Source: Aquirhabdus parva (lineage in GTDB: Bacteria; Pseudomonadota; Gammaproteobacteria; Pseudomonadales; Moraxellaceae). Taken from it: a stretch of DNA of 64,000 nucleotides. Each line of letters opens with the position of its first letter. Positions within the stretch are counted from its first letter, which is position 1. Location: the NCBI RefSeq assembly GCF_003351745.1, contig NZ_CP031222.1, positions 3,516,207 to 3,580,206 on the forward strand. Reading direction: 5' to 3'. The position numbers and the translations under genes are program-made. Shown in pieces: positions 26,115 through 35,172 of the stretch. The notes beneath the pieces are model-generated. The model made no database searches. It had not been told where the DNA came from and saw only the letters and a list, made by a program, of their open reading frames with translations.

Positions 26115-27059
26115 ATGGATAACCTCAATGATCTCTACCTCTACGCCATGGTGGTGGAACATGGCGGGTTTAGCAAAGCCGAGCGTGCACTAGACATCCC
26201 AAAATCACGCCTCAGCCGACGCATCTCCCAATTAGAATCAGACTTGAACGTACGCTTACTGCAACGTGACTCCAGACACTTCACCGTCACCGATGTCGGG
26301 CAACGGGTCTATCAGCACGTGCAGTCGATGCTCACCGAAGCCCAAGCCGCGCGTGATGTAGTCGATGAGCTGAGTGCAGAGCCTCGAGGCATCCTGCGGG
26401 TTAGTGTGCCTATCGATATCGCGGAACAGCAGATGCCGTTGATTCTGCCTGAATTCATGCGCCTCTACCCCCATATCCAAATCCAGCTCACTGTCACTAA
26501 TCGACGTATTGATTTACTCAATGAAGGGATCGATGTGGCATTACGTGTCCGTGACAAGCTAGATAACGACGGCAATCTGGTGATGCGCAAATTCGGTCAA
26601 TCCGAATCGGTATTGGTGGCCAGCCCTGCTTACTTAAACCGTATGGGACGTCCACAACATCCGGAAGAACTGCTGCAACATGTCACCCTCAGCCACAATG
26701 AAAACGACATTAAACAGCAATGGGCACTGCATGGCCCACAAGGCAAAGTACTGTTTGATATCAAACCGCAAGTCATCGGATCGAGTTTTGCGTTATTGGG
26801 TGCACTGGCTGAACAAGGGGAAGGGATCGTTCTCTTACCGCTCATGCGCTGTATTGATCAGATCAGGAGTGGCAAGCTAGAAGTGGTGCTGTCGGACTGG
26901 CGTTTACCACAAGGGATCTATCATGCGGTGTTTGCCTCAAGACGAGGAATGCTGCCTGCGGTGCGGGTCTTTATCGACTTTCTGGCCGAGAAAATTCCAC
27001 CGATGCTCCAAGAGCTGCATGCTAACTGCCCTAGCCATCCCGCCGAACGACACGCTTAA
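26115..27059 (+). CDS. LysR-family transcriptional regulator
   Basis: A 314-aa regulator. The winged helix-turn-helix at the N-terminus reads FSKAERALDIPKSRLSRRIS, followed by the LysR-type substrate-binding domain (RGILRVSVPIDIAEQ; INDIRLPQG-like end YHAVFASRRGMLPAVRVFIDFL). The ATG at 26115 has GGAG six bases upstream. It is divergent from azoR and probably regulates it in response to quinones or related compounds. Confidence 0.9.
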   Translation: MDNLNDLYLYAMVVEHGGFSKAERALDIPKSRLSRRISQLESDLNVRLLQRDSRHFTVTDVGQRVYQHVQSMLTEAQAARDVVDELSAEPRGILRVSVPIDIAEQQMPLILPEFMRLYPHIQIQLTVTNRRIDLLNEGIDVALRVRDKLDNDGNLVMRKFGQSESVLVASPAYLNRMGRPQHPEELLQHVTLSHNENDIKQQWALHGPQGKVLFDIKPQVIGSSFALLGALAEQGEGIVLLPLMRCIDQIRSGKLEVVLSDWRLPQGIYHAVFASRRGMLPAVRVFIDFLAEKIPPMLQELHANCPSHPAERHA

Positions 27060-27067
27060 GTAGCGAC

Positions 27068-27104
27068 TTGTCCTGTCATGCGTTTTTGGTGCATGACAGG
27101 ACAA
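27068..27104. repeat. 14-base stem-loop between LysR and OsmC genes
   Basis: Perfect arms TTGTCCTGTCATGC and GCATGACAGGACAA with a nine-base loop, starting nine bases after the LysR stop. There is no T-run; it may block readthrough or stabilise the 3' ends of both convergent transcripts. Confidence 0.6.
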
Positions 27105-27118
27105 CGAGACATCATCGA

Positions 27119-27523
27119 TTAATCCGCAAGATCCGTATCAATCGAGATCGTTCCGGTCAGGACCTTATGGATCGGACAGGCATTGGCGACTTGCAGCAAT
27201 CGTTCACGCTGCTCATCGCTCAAATCTCCGGTCAAGGTAATATGCCGAGCAATCACATTGGTGCCCGGCGTTTTGCCATTAGGATTAAGCTCCAATTTGA
27301 CATCAACCTCATCCAGCGGCCACTCTTTGCGCTTGGCATACATTTTCAAGGTCACCGATGTACAGGCTCCTAAACTCGATAGCAACAGCTCATGTGGGCT
27401 GGGACCCGCATCCAAACCACCCAGATCGGTAGGCTCATCGGCATACCATTGATGGTGATCATTGCTTAGGGTCACCAAGTAAGGCGTGTCTTGAATGGAG
27501 GCTTTCACGGTAAAATCACTCAT
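27119..27523 (-). CDS. OsmC-family organic hydroperoxide-type protein
   Basis: A 134-aa OsmC-like protein, likely peroxide or sulfur-compound detoxification. The two reactive cysteines of the family are at 54 ([13 protein letters not shown]) and 116 (NACPIHKVL). The start at 27523 follows AAAGG at nine bases; the in-frame ATG at 27532 touches that site and is unlikely. Sits among azoR and pirin. Confidence 0.88.
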   Translation of the reverse strand: MSDFTVKASIQDTPYLVTLSNDHHQWYADEPTDLGGLDAGPSPHELLLSSLGACTSVTLKMYAKRKEWPLDEVDVKLELNPNGKTPGTNVIARHITLTGDLSDEQRERLLQVANACPIHKVLTGTISIDTDLAD

Positions 27524-27597
27524 AAGGGTCATCCTTTGGCAAATGCTACGTTGTGTCGTCTAAATATCAATCTATTCTTCAATGTTCCACTCCATGC

Positions 27598-27631
27598 AAA
27601 AGCGCCTAGCCCACCGGAATGGACTAAGCGC
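27598..27631 (-). terminator. Terminator after the pirin gene
   Basis: Minus strand: GCGCTTAGTCC pairs with GGGCTAGGCGC (two or three G-T pairs), then TTTT. Confidence 0.75.
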
Positions 27632-27642
27632 ATGTCATTGCA

Positions 27643-28509
27643 TTAGCGTGAAATTTTTCCAAAGTTTCCGCTATTGAAGTCTTGCATCGCTTCATGAATC
27701 TGCGCGGCAGTATTCATGACAAATGGTCCGTAGCCTTCAATTGGCTCATTCAGTGGTTGACCACTCAAAATCAGAAAACTCGCATCACTGTTGGCTTCAA
27801 CCGTAAAGTCAGTGCCAACCTGATCCAACACCACCATTTGCGCATCACGCGCAATCTGGGTGTCATTGACTTGTACCGTACCGCGCAGCACGATCACAGC
27901 CAGTGTATGTCCTTCGTTGACCGTGAAATCGGCACGTTTACCGGCATTCAGACGCACATCCCAGACATCGACGGGTGAGTAGGTTTCGGCAGGACCGACA
28001 AAGCCTTCAAACTCACCGGCAATCACGCGCAGAGTGCCAGCGCCATCTTTAAGCTCAACACTGGGGATCTGCGCATTCTGGATCGCTTGATAATGTGCTG
28101 GGGTCATTTTGTCTTTGGCAGGCAGATTGACCCACAATTGCACCATCTCAAAATCACCACCTGTTTTGGTGTATTCATGAGAATGGAACTCTTCATGAAT
28201 GATCCCGCCGCCTGCGGTCATCCACTGCACATCTCCCGGTCCGATCACCCCGCCACCACCACTTGAATCGCGATGTTCGACTTCGCCTTTGTAGACAATG
28301 GTCACGGTCTCAAAACCACGGTGTGGATGCTGACCCACTCCACGCGGTGTGGTAGTCGGTTTAAACTCGGTTGGACCCGCATAGTCAAGCAACAAAAACG
28401 GACTCAACTGCTGTCCAAACGTGTTATAAGAAAACAACGAACGTACGGGAAAACCATCGCCGACCCAGTGTTGACGTGGGGCACTATAGGTACCTAATAC
28501 TTTTTTCAT
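27643..28509 (-). CDS. Pirin-family protein
   Basis: A 288-aa bicupin of the pirin family, some members of which have quercetinase activity or affect transcription. The N-terminal cupin keeps the metal ligands His61, His63 (HPHRGFETVT), His105 and Glu107 (IIHEE). The C-terminal pirin domain (LRVIAGEFEG) is intact. ATG at 28509 with AGGAGAAATAC upstream. Confidence 0.92.
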   Translation of the reverse strand: MKKVLGTYSAPRQHWVGDGFPVRSLFSYNTFGQQLSPFLLLDYAGPTEFKPTTTPRGVGQHPHRGFETVTIVYKGEVEHRDSSGGGGVIGPGDVQWMTAGGGIIHEEFHSHEYTKTGGDFEMVQLWVNLPAKDKMTPAHYQAIQNAQIPSVELKDGAGTLRVIAGEFEGFVGPAETYSPVDVWDVRLNAGKRADFTVNEGHTLAVIVLRGTVQVNDTQIARDAQMVVLDQVGTDFTVEANSDASFLILSGQPLNEPIEGYGPFVMNTAAQIHEAMQDFNSGNFGKISR

Positions 28510-28714
28510 GTATTTCTCCTGTGTAACGGCTTATTGAATGTCACACGATTTAAGCCATCATACAGCGGTAACAATATTGCGACTAGATAGCCAAACTGCG
28601 CATCAGCGTTTCATCAGTAGAACGATATTACCCTTGAAATCTGACATCCCTAGATTGCACGCCTGCAATATGAATAACCAGCGGCATAGGGCATGTAGAT
28701 ACGCTTTTGATACA

Positions 28715-28746
28715 GAGCCGGCGGCTCATTCTGATCAAAAATGAGC
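28715..28746. repeat. Overlapping inverted repeats upstream of ppc
   Basis: GAGCC-GGC-GGCTC (28715-28727) overlaps GCTCATT-N9-AATGAGC (28724-28746), so the two structures exclude each other. It lies just upstream of the predicted ppc promoter, so an operator role is more likely than an RNA switch. Confidence 0.35.
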
Positions 28747-28754
28747 GATAGATC

Positions 28755-28784
28755 TTGTGATCAACCTGTTGTATAACGTATAGA
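28755..28784 (+). promoter_or_regulatory. ppc: Possible ppc promoter
   Basis: TTGTGA, 18 bases, TATAGA, ending 20 bases before the start codon. An overlapping TATAAC at 28772 is an alternative -10. Confidence 0.35.
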
Positions 28785-28804
28785 TTCTCGATTGGAGACT
28801 CCTC

Positions 28805-31513
28805 ATGAATGCGCCCTCATCATCACCCGTTTCTGATCCCCATGCAGCCTTGCGCGATGATGTCCGACTACTGGGTCATCTCTTGGGTGACACGCTACGC
28901 CAGCAAGTTGGCGAGGCGCTGTATGACAAAGTCGAAACTATCCGCAAACTCGCCAAACAAACCCGAGATGGCGATAGCCATGCAGGCGTTGAACTCAATC
29001 GCGTGCTGTCTGCACTGGAAGACCACGAGCTGTCCCCTGTAGCCCGCGCCTTTACCCAATTCTTGAATCTGGCCAATATCGCCGAACAATACCACCGTGT
29101 GCGCCGCCGTCGCGCATGGCAATCGCTGGAATCCGCAGCCCCGCAGCATGGCTCTACCAGTGAATTGTTTCCACGTCTCGCCGCCAACGGCATCGATGCC
29201 GAGACGATTTGGGAGAGTGCACAGTCTTTAGACATTGAACTGGTCCTGACCGCGCACCCCACCGAAATCAGCCGCCGTACCCTGATTCAGAAATATGACG
29301 ACATCACCGATAGTCTAGAACGCTTAGATCGTCTAAATCTCACTCCTTTTGAGCGTACCGAGGAGCTGGCCAAACTCAAACGCGACATCATCGCCGCATG
29401 GCATACCGATGAAATCCGTCACCACAAACCCACACCCGTCGATGAAGCCAAATGGGGCTTTACCGCCATTGAGCAGAGTTTATGGTTTGCCGTGCCGCAA
29501 TTCGTTCGCGAGTTTGATAACAGTATTTTCCAGCATACGGGCAAGCACTTACCCCTGACCAAAACTCCAATTCGCTTTGCCTCTTGGATGGGCGGTGACC
29601 GTGACGGCAACCCGAATGTCACCCATCAAGTGACCGAAGAAGTGCTACTCCTGTCGCGTTGGCAAGCTGCTGATCTGTATTGGCATGACATTGACGCACT
29701 GCGTTGGGAACTCTCGATGGATGTCTGTAGCCCCGCGCTCCTCACCCATCTGGCGGCACAAGGCATTACCAACAGTAGCGAGCCTTATCGCGATATCTTG
29801 CGTGAAGTGCGCCGTCGTCTGGGAAGAACACGAGATTGGGCTAATGCACGGCTACGTAAGGAAACAGGCGTTGATGACAGCGATATCTACCTACATGCCC
29901 ATGAATTAATGGCGCCTCTCAAGCTATGCTATGAATCCTTGATCGACTCCAATATGGAAGACGTCGCCAATGGTGAATTGATCGATATCATCCGCCGTGT
30001 TGCTTGCTTTGGCGTAGAACTGCTCAAGCTGGATATTCGCCAAGAGTCTGCACGGCATGCCGAAGTATTAAACGCGATTACCACGTATCTCAATATCGGC
30101 AGCTATGGCGAATGGGATGAAGCGGAGCGACGGGCATTCCTCATCCGTGAACTGAAAAACCCACGTCCGCTTTTACCGAAGACGCTCAAAGCCGCACCGA
30201 ATGCCCCGATTCTGTCTGCCAATGTCGTCGAAAGCTTGGCGACCTTTGATGTCTTGGCTGAACATCCGGGTGAAGCGCTGGGCGCTTATGTCATCTCGAT
30301 GGCACAGAACGCCAGTGATGTCCTTGCTGTGTTACTCCTGCAAAAGAAAGCCGGTGTACAGAAATTGCTACGTGTGGTGCCACTATTTGAAACCTTGGAT
30401 GACTTAGACCGTGCGCCTAGCGTACTAGAGGCGTTGTTTTCTATCCCTGAATACATTGATGAGATTCACGGTCATCAAGAAGTGATGATTGGCTACTCAG
30501 ACTCCGCTAAAGACGCAGGCTTCCTCACAGCCAACTGGGCACAGTACCGTGCTCAAGAAGCGCTGACCGCCGTTGCAAAAAAACATGGTATCAAGCTCAC
30601 CCTCTTTCATGGCCGTGGTGGTTCGGTGAGTCGTGGCGGCGCACCCACCCATCAAGCCTTACTGGCTCAGCCTCCAGGCTCCGTCCAAGGCTCAATCCGT
30701 GTGACTGAACAAGGTGAAATGATCCGCTTTAAATTTGGCATGCAAGGCATTGCCATTCGCAATCTTGAACTGTATGCCACCGCCACCCTAGAAGCTTCGC
30801 TGCTACCGCCACCAGCGGCAAAGCCCGAATGGCGTAAGCTGATGGATCAGATGACCCAAGTCTCGGTCGCAACCTATCGTGAAACCGTGCGCGAGACGCC
30901 TGACTTTATCCGCTATATGCGCACGGTTACACCCGAACTAGAGCTGCAATTGTTGCCTCTGGGCTCACGCCCTGCACGACGCAACACGGGCGGTGGGATT
31001 GAATCACTGCGGGCGATTCCTTGGGTGTTTGCATGGACGCAGATTCGCTTGATGCTGCCTGCATGGCTCGGTACGGGGCGCGCGCTGAATACTGCGATTC
31101 ATGATGGCAAAGCGGATCTCATCAAAGAGATGAGTCATGATTGGCCGTACTTCCATGCCCTGCTCGACATGCTGGAAATGGTCTTGGCGAAGGCCGACCC
31201 TGCCATCGTGGCCTACTATGAATCACATCTGACCAAAGACCCGGCCCTGCTGCAACTGGGTACTGAACTCCGCCGCCGTTTAGGCAGCGCCACGGCAACA
31301 TTGCTGAATGTCACTAATCGCAAACAACTGCTTGAAACCGCACCTGTACTCAAACGTTCCATCACGGTACGAACCCCATATATCTTGCCACTGCATATGC
31401 TGCAAGCCGAACTGATGCGGCGTCGGCGCGAGGTTGAAGGGTCCAAAGTGTATGATCATGCGCTGATGGTGACGATTGCAGGAATTGCGGCAGGGCTGCG
31501 TAATACGGGTTAA
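28805..31513 (+). CDS. ppc: Phosphoenolpyruvate carboxylase
   Basis: Anaplerotic enzyme making oxaloacetate from PEP and bicarbonate; 902 aa, full length. Catalytic signatures are VLTAHPTE, GGDRDGNPNVT, FHGRGGSVSRGG and the C-terminal GIAAGLRNTG, which is the conserved end. GGAG lies seven bases before the ATG. Single gene; with maeA and acnA it covers the node around oxaloacetate, malate and citrate. Confidence 0.99.
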   Translation: MNAPSSSPVSDPHAALRDDVRLLGHLLGDTLRQQVGEALYDKVETIRKLAKQTRDGDSHAGVELNRVLSALEDHELSPVARAFTQFLNLANIAEQYHRVRRRRAWQSLESAAPQHGSTSELFPRLAANGIDAETIWESAQSLDIELVLTAHPTEISRRTLIQKYDDITDSLERLDRLNLTPFERTEELAKLKRDIIAAWHTDEIRHHKPTPVDEAKWGFTAIEQSLWFAVPQFVREFDNSIFQHTGKHLPLTKTPIRFASWMGGDRDGNPNVTHQVTEEVLLLSRWQAADLYWHDIDALRWELSMDVCSPALLTHLAAQGITNSSEPYRDILREVRRRLGRTRDWANARLRKETGVDDSDIYLHAHELMAPLKLCYESLIDSNMEDVANGELIDIIRRVACFGVELLKLDIRQESARHAEVLNAITTYLNIGSYGEWDEAERRAFLIRELKNPRPLLPKTLKAAPNAPILSANVVESLATFDVLAEHPGEALGAYVISMAQNASDVLAVLLLQKKAGVQKLLRVVPLFETLDDLDRAPSVLEALFSIPEYIDEIHGHQEVMIGYSDSAKDAGFLTANWAQYRAQEALTAVAKKHGIKLTLFHGRGGSVSRGGAPTHQALLAQPPGSVQGSIRVTEQGEMIRFKFGMQGIAIRNLELYATATLEASLLPPPAAKPEWRKLMDQMTQVSVATYRETVRETPDFIRYMRTVTPELELQLLPLGSRPARRNTGGGIESLRAIPWVFAWTQIRLMLPAWLGTGRALNTAIHDGKADLIKEMSHDWPYFHALLDMLEMVLAKADPAIVAYYESHLTKDPALLQLGTELRRRLGSATATLLNVTNRKQLLETAPVLKRSITVRTPYILPLHMLQAELMRRRREVEGSKVYDHALMVTIAGIAAGLRNTG

Positions 31514-31519
31514 ACACCC

Positions 31520-31582
31520 ATAGGACGAATCGCATCAGGCACATTAAAAAACATAATGATTATTAAACCTGATGCGACCTAT
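31520..31582. repeat. Long inverted repeat after ppc
   Basis: TCGCATCAGG (31530-31539) pairs with CCTGATGCGA (31568-31577), extended after a five-base bulge by ATAGG/CCTAT. The 28-base AT-rich loop holds its own small repeat. No T-run follows. It could slow or protect the ppc transcript. Confidence 0.5.
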
Positions 31583-31623
31583 AAATGATCCTTTGATACG
31601 GAAATCAATGAAAGGCAACTCCC

Positions 31624-32472
31624 ATGCAATACGGTATAGATGCAATCAAAAATAATAAATCCAGAATAATATCGACACATGCCAAACCACTGATTCTAGT
31701 CAGTGGCTTATGTCTAGTCCTAAGCTCTGCCCATGCTGTACCCACAGCAGCTCAGCCAGCAGATGGCCCCAAAGGCGGCTGGAACTATTCAGGGCTCACC
31801 GACCGCTCAACCGATAACAATATGAGCTACCCGACTCCGCCGATTTACCGTGGGCTCACCCGAAACCGTACCCCGATCAAAGGCACCATTCCGCTTACCG
31901 ATCAGCAAATTCCTGAGCTAATCGTCAATGGCAATGCCATGCGCCTCAACACCGACAAAAGTGGACACTTCGAACGCTTCTATGCATTTGGCTCAGGCTC
32001 AAACAGTATCGAGGTTAAAGCCGCTAGTAACAAAGTAGGACACCGCACCCAATTTTATGAATCGAATCCGAGCCAAGTCACGCCACACTTACGCATCATT
32101 TGCTCATGGGATGCCCCTGAAGCAGAAGTCGATCTGCATATCCTGACCCCAGATCGCCAGCATGTGACTTGGAGCAGCCCACTGCTTAAAGAAGGCGGCG
32201 GGCTTGATGTCGATAGCGTTGATGGACCGGGACCGGAGATGTTTACTGTCGCCAGTCCCTTACATGGCACCTATCAGGTGTATATCAACTACTGGGGTAA
32301 CCTTGATGAGTCTGGTTATAACTTTGACAAAACCAAACTGAAAAAACCGATCGTCACCTCCACCATTACCCTCGTCTTTAATGAAAATACACCGAATGAA
32401 AAACGGGAAAGCTTTATCGTACCGCTGCGCAAAATTGGTGAACTGACGATGGTGAAATCATTTTTATACTAA
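31624..32472 (+). CDS. Secreted YfaP-like (DUF2135) protein, orphan paralogue
   Basis: A 282-aa protein with a long N-terminus and signal sequence (ILVSGLCLVLSSAHA) near residues 24-38. It is a clear paralogue of the yfaP product at 38756-39550: both share YAFGSGSNSIEV, a VDLH-x-x-TP segment, DGxGPExF, HGTYxxYxNY and the C-terminal NENTPNEK and VPLRKxGELT. Unlike that copy it is not next to yfaAQST. The function of DUF2135 is not established. AAAGGC lies seven bases before the ATG. Confidence 0.8.
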   Translation: MQYGIDAIKNNKSRIISTHAKPLILVSGLCLVLSSAHAVPTAAQPADGPKGGWNYSGLTDRSTDNNMSYPTPPIYRGLTRNRTPIKGTIPLTDQQIPELIVNGNAMRLNTDKSGHFERFYAFGSGSNSIEVKAASNKVGHRTQFYESNPSQVTPHLRIICSWDAPEAEVDLHILTPDRQHVTWSSPLLKEGGGLDVDSVDGPGPEMFTVASPLHGTYQVYINYWGNLDESGYNFDKTKLKKPIVTSTITLVFNENTPNEKRESFIVPLRKIGELTMVKSFLY

Positions 32473-32621
32473 GAAATGGATAAAACATGCTCTTATTTGT
32501 TCAATAAATATCTCATTCATCCCACTTAGAGTATTTTCAAGCCAATCTCAAGCAACTTAATATCAGGTAAAATAGCCAGTCAATAAAGCGCCATCGCGAT
32601 TTACAACAAACGAGAAAAATC

Positions 32622-33185
32622 ATGATCGATCAACAGCTGGGAAAGCTTATTTTCAAACTGAATGGCTGGAAGTACGAAGTCAATCCAGAAGCACTTAGCG
32701 ACGCCAAACAGGTCATCATCGGTTTTCCGCATACCACCAACCTCGACACTGTTCGCGCAGCCATTTTCTTTCATATTTTGAAGTTGAATTACCATATCTT
32801 GGTCAAGAAAGAACTGTTTAAGTTTCCACTGGCACCGATCTTAAACCGCTTGGGTTTTATTCCCGTCGATCGCGCTAAATCGCAGAATGTCGTGCAGCAG
32901 ATGGCGGATATCTTCGCCAAAAGCGAACGCTTTAGTCTGGTGATTGCGCCTGAAGCCACACGGGGGAAAAATGGTGAAAAACGCCCGATCCGTACCGGTT
33001 TTTGGCATATTGCCAAAGCCAGTGGCGTGCCGATTGTACTGATGCTATGGGATGACGCGGTTGAAACTGGCCGGATCTTTGCCAAGATCATGCCGAGTGA
33101 GTCGATGGAAAACGATCTGAAAGAAATTCAGCGTCTCTACGCGGCCTACGGCACGCAGATTGAGTTACCGCAAAAAACGATTTAA
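32622..33185 (+). CDS. PlsC-type acyltransferase family protein
   Basis: A short (187 aa) member of the 1-acylglycerol-3-phosphate acyltransferase family. The HX4D catalytic box reads PHTTNLDT, and the phosphate-binding box APEATRGKNG replaces the usual EGTR with EATR. There is no N-terminal membrane helix of the usual kind. Acceptor unknown. It follows the YfaP-like gene by about 150 bases; the two may be separate transcripts. Confidence 0.83.
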   Translation: MIDQQLGKLIFKLNGWKYEVNPEALSDAKQVIIGFPHTTNLDTVRAAIFFHILKLNYHILVKKELFKFPLAPILNRLGFIPVDRAKSQNVVQQMADIFAKSERFSLVIAPEATRGKNGEKRPIRTGFWHIAKASGVPIVLMLWDDAVETGRIFAKIMPSESMENDLKEIQRLYAAYGTQIELPQKTI

Positions 33186-33206
33186 AACGCGCTCAAACCG
33201 ACACCA

Positions 33207-33233
33207 AACGCCCACTCCTTGTGAGTGGACGTT
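33207..33233 (-). terminator. Possible terminator of the tail-collar gene
   Basis: Minus strand: AACGTCCACTC, loop ACAAG, GAGTGGGCGTT then TTT. Eleven pairs including one G-T. It lies about 65 bases after the stop codon. Confidence 0.45.
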
Positions 33234-33298
33234 ATGCGAAGTCTTTCACTTGAAAAGAGCGATAAAAATCTTTGCTCACCAGCTAAGCCACTAAAGAT

Positions 33299-33985
33299 TT
33301 AATTGTGCGAAGGAAAGATCCCTTGTGTCGCAATACAATAAATCAATCCCAGTGAAGGCGGCTGAATAGGAATCGGCTGGCTACCCCCTGTTGCACCTAC
33401 TGCACCATTGGTTAAGCCTGTCGCTGTCGCACCGCCCAACGCTACGACACTCGAATGTGTACCCGTGTAGAGTTTAGGTGCGCCTGCCGTCGCATTTACA
33501 GCGCCCAAATAATTGGCGCTATTACTTGGGGTACTTGATGTTCCCGCGGCGGTACTGACATTAACATTGACCTGCAGTGCAGTACTCGATGGTGTAAAGG
33601 TATGGGAGTGCGAAGGTAACTGAGAAACGGTCAGTGTCGTTGTTGGCGATCCAAGCGTCTCCCCAACAAAGACTTGATCCAAACCAGGTCCCTGACCCTC
33701 ACCCACAATCACACGTCCTCTCAAATCCGGCAAAGCAAAGGTGGTCTGGCCATTTCCGCCATAATTTGTTCCCAGCAATGCAAACAGCGCTTGATTCTGA
33801 CTAATGGGCAGGAGTTGACCCGAAGTTTCAAGATACCCCACTGGACAAAAGTTAAATGCAAAAGGACACACCTCGCCGAGGAAAGGTTGTGATCCACATG
33901 CAAACGCCGACTGAGCACCCAGACTTAATAGTGCTACGGCTGCATAGCCTGACATTTTTATAGCCACATTTTTCTTGATACGCAT
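33299..33985 (-). CDS. Exported phage-tail-collar (microcystin-dependent MdpB-like) protein
   Basis: A 228-aa protein with a signal peptide (cleavage likely after SAFA) and the collar-domain pattern FLGEVCPFAFNFCPVGYLET, LPISQNQALFALLGT, YGGNGQTTFALPDLRGRV and a Thr/Ser/Gly-rich C-terminal half. The family is named for phage tail collars and cyanobacterial microcystin-dependent proteins. No phage genes are nearby and the signal peptide indicates export, so it is not part of a prophage here. Function unknown. GGGGA lies seven bases before the ATG. Confidence 0.8.
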   Translation of the reverse strand: MRIKKNVAIKMSGYAAVALLSLGAQSAFACGSQPFLGEVCPFAFNFCPVGYLETSGQLLPISQNQALFALLGTNYGGNGQTTFALPDLRGRVIVGEGQGPGLDQVFVGETLGSPTTTLTVSQLPSHSHTFTPSSTALQVNVNVSTAAGTSSTPSNSANYLGAVNATAGAPKLYTGTHSSVVALGGATATGLTNGAVGATGGSQPIPIQPPSLGLIYCIATQGIFPSHN

Positions 33986-34541
33986 TCTTTTTTCCCCTAT
34001 TTATTAAATAAAATCACTTCAAACCACTTCATTATAAAAACAACAACACCATCGATACCGCCAAACACCCCCAACAACAACACAAAACACTAGGCCAGAT
34101 CCCAAAGTATCAGGATCAAAAAGAAGACATCAAAAGAGAGCAGGAAACAATAAAGATCTTGAGCAAACTCAGGATGGGCTGCCGATCAGCATAAGAAACG
34201 CTTAAAGATTTAAACATTTAAAAAGCCCCCTCTATTCAACACTATTCTTGATCTCATCACGATTCGTTCTAAAGACGATCGCTATTCTTGTTCTTATTTT
34301 CCTCATCTATAGAGGAAAGCCTTTGATTTTTTTACAATCTATTCTTATTCAGGTCGTGATTAAATGGTTATTGTTAACAGCTTTCGAAACAGTAATTTTG
34401 GATATATTTTAACCAGAATATTGCCCCAAAAGATTTAGAAGCGCAAGATAAACTTGATTTAGAGCCATGCGATTTCACAGACGCAAGGAATACAGCATCT
34501 TTATGCTGTACCCATGCTCGAAGTGTTTGATCATCATGCAC
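33986..34541. other. Long AT-rich intergenic region with repeats
   Basis: 556 bases with no convincing gene. It begins with a strong A/C bias on the plus strand (about 34030-34160), then four copies of CTATTC, three of them extended to CTATTCTT, at 34232, 34242, 34282 and 34339. A hairpin TTTCCTC-N7-GAGGAAA (34298-34318) precedes a TTTTTTT run at 34327. An untranslated RNA ending there is possible but unproven. Confidence 0.5.
34491..34510 (-). terminator. Hairpin after the SnoaL-like gene
   Basis: Eight-base perfect stem TACAGCAT/ATGCTGTA with loop AAAG (minus strand) followed by TTCCTT. A weak terminator candidate 32 bases after the stop. Confidence 0.45.
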
Positions 34542-35048
34542 TTAGAACATCGCATTGCCGCTTGCGGTCTTCTCAGGAATAGCTTGAGTCACATCCCAAT
34601 GCTCGACAATCTTGCCATGCTCCAAACGAAAGATATCAACAATGGCGACACCACGATCACTGGGACTCGTCGTTTTATGCACATGCAAAATGACGAAGTT
34701 GCCATCCACAAAAGACTGCTTAATTTCACTATGCGATGTCGGCAGTTTCTCTTTGAGGAAGCTGACGAAGTGTTTGAATCCGTCTATGCCATCTGCTGCG
34801 CCAGGATTATGTTGCTTATAGTATGGCCCAAGGTATTGGCTTGCAGCCGCAAAGTCTTTTTGATTCAATCCCGCATCGTAAAAAGCGAGCACGGCTTGCT
34901 TATTGGCTTGTTGCTGGGCTGCGGAAGGGACTTCGATATTGGACATCGGGGTTGCTCCTGAAGAAGGTATAGCTGTTGTTGATGTAGCCGCACTCACACT
35001 CGATAGTGAAAAACTAGTCAATAACACAAAGTACCAGACACGTTTCAT
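34542..35048 (-). CDS. Exported SnoaL-like (NTF2-fold) protein
   Basis: A 168-aa protein with a signal peptide (LLTSFSLSSVSAA) and a SnoaL/NTF2-like fold: AVLAFYDAGLNQKDFAAA, the YxQHNP signature YYKQHNPGAADG, and VDIFRLEHGKIVEHWDV. Related proteins are often annotated as predicted aldol condensation or polyketide cyclase-like, but the real role is unknown. AGGAAA is nine bases before the ATG. Divergent from the arsR operon. Confidence 0.8.
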   Translation of the reverse strand: MKRVWYFVLLTSFSLSSVSAATSTTAIPSSGATPMSNIEVPSAAQQQANKQAVLAFYDAGLNQKDFAAASQYLGPYYKQHNPGAADGIDGFKHFVSFLKEKLPTSHSEIKQSFVDGNFVILHVHKTTSPSDRGVAIVDIFRLEHGKIVEHWDVTQAIPEKTASGNAMF

Positions 35049-35172
35049 CGTAACTTTTCCTGTGATCGATATCTCCTGATCATGATCATTTCATGACGAG
35101 TCTTCTAGTAGAGATTGTTTAATGCCAACGAATCTCACTTGGAAGGTGTCAGCACGGAAATGAATATCTATA

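Noticed and set aside
33299-33985. Prophage remnant
   Set aside because: Only one tail-collar-type gene, with signal peptide; no integrase, capsid or terminase genes and no att-like repeats seen.
34467-34961. Plus-strand open frame of 164 codons opposite the SnoaL-like gene
   Set aside because: It is the reverse frame of a gene with a signal peptide, good ribosome binding site and recognisable domain; the translation shows no family pattern.
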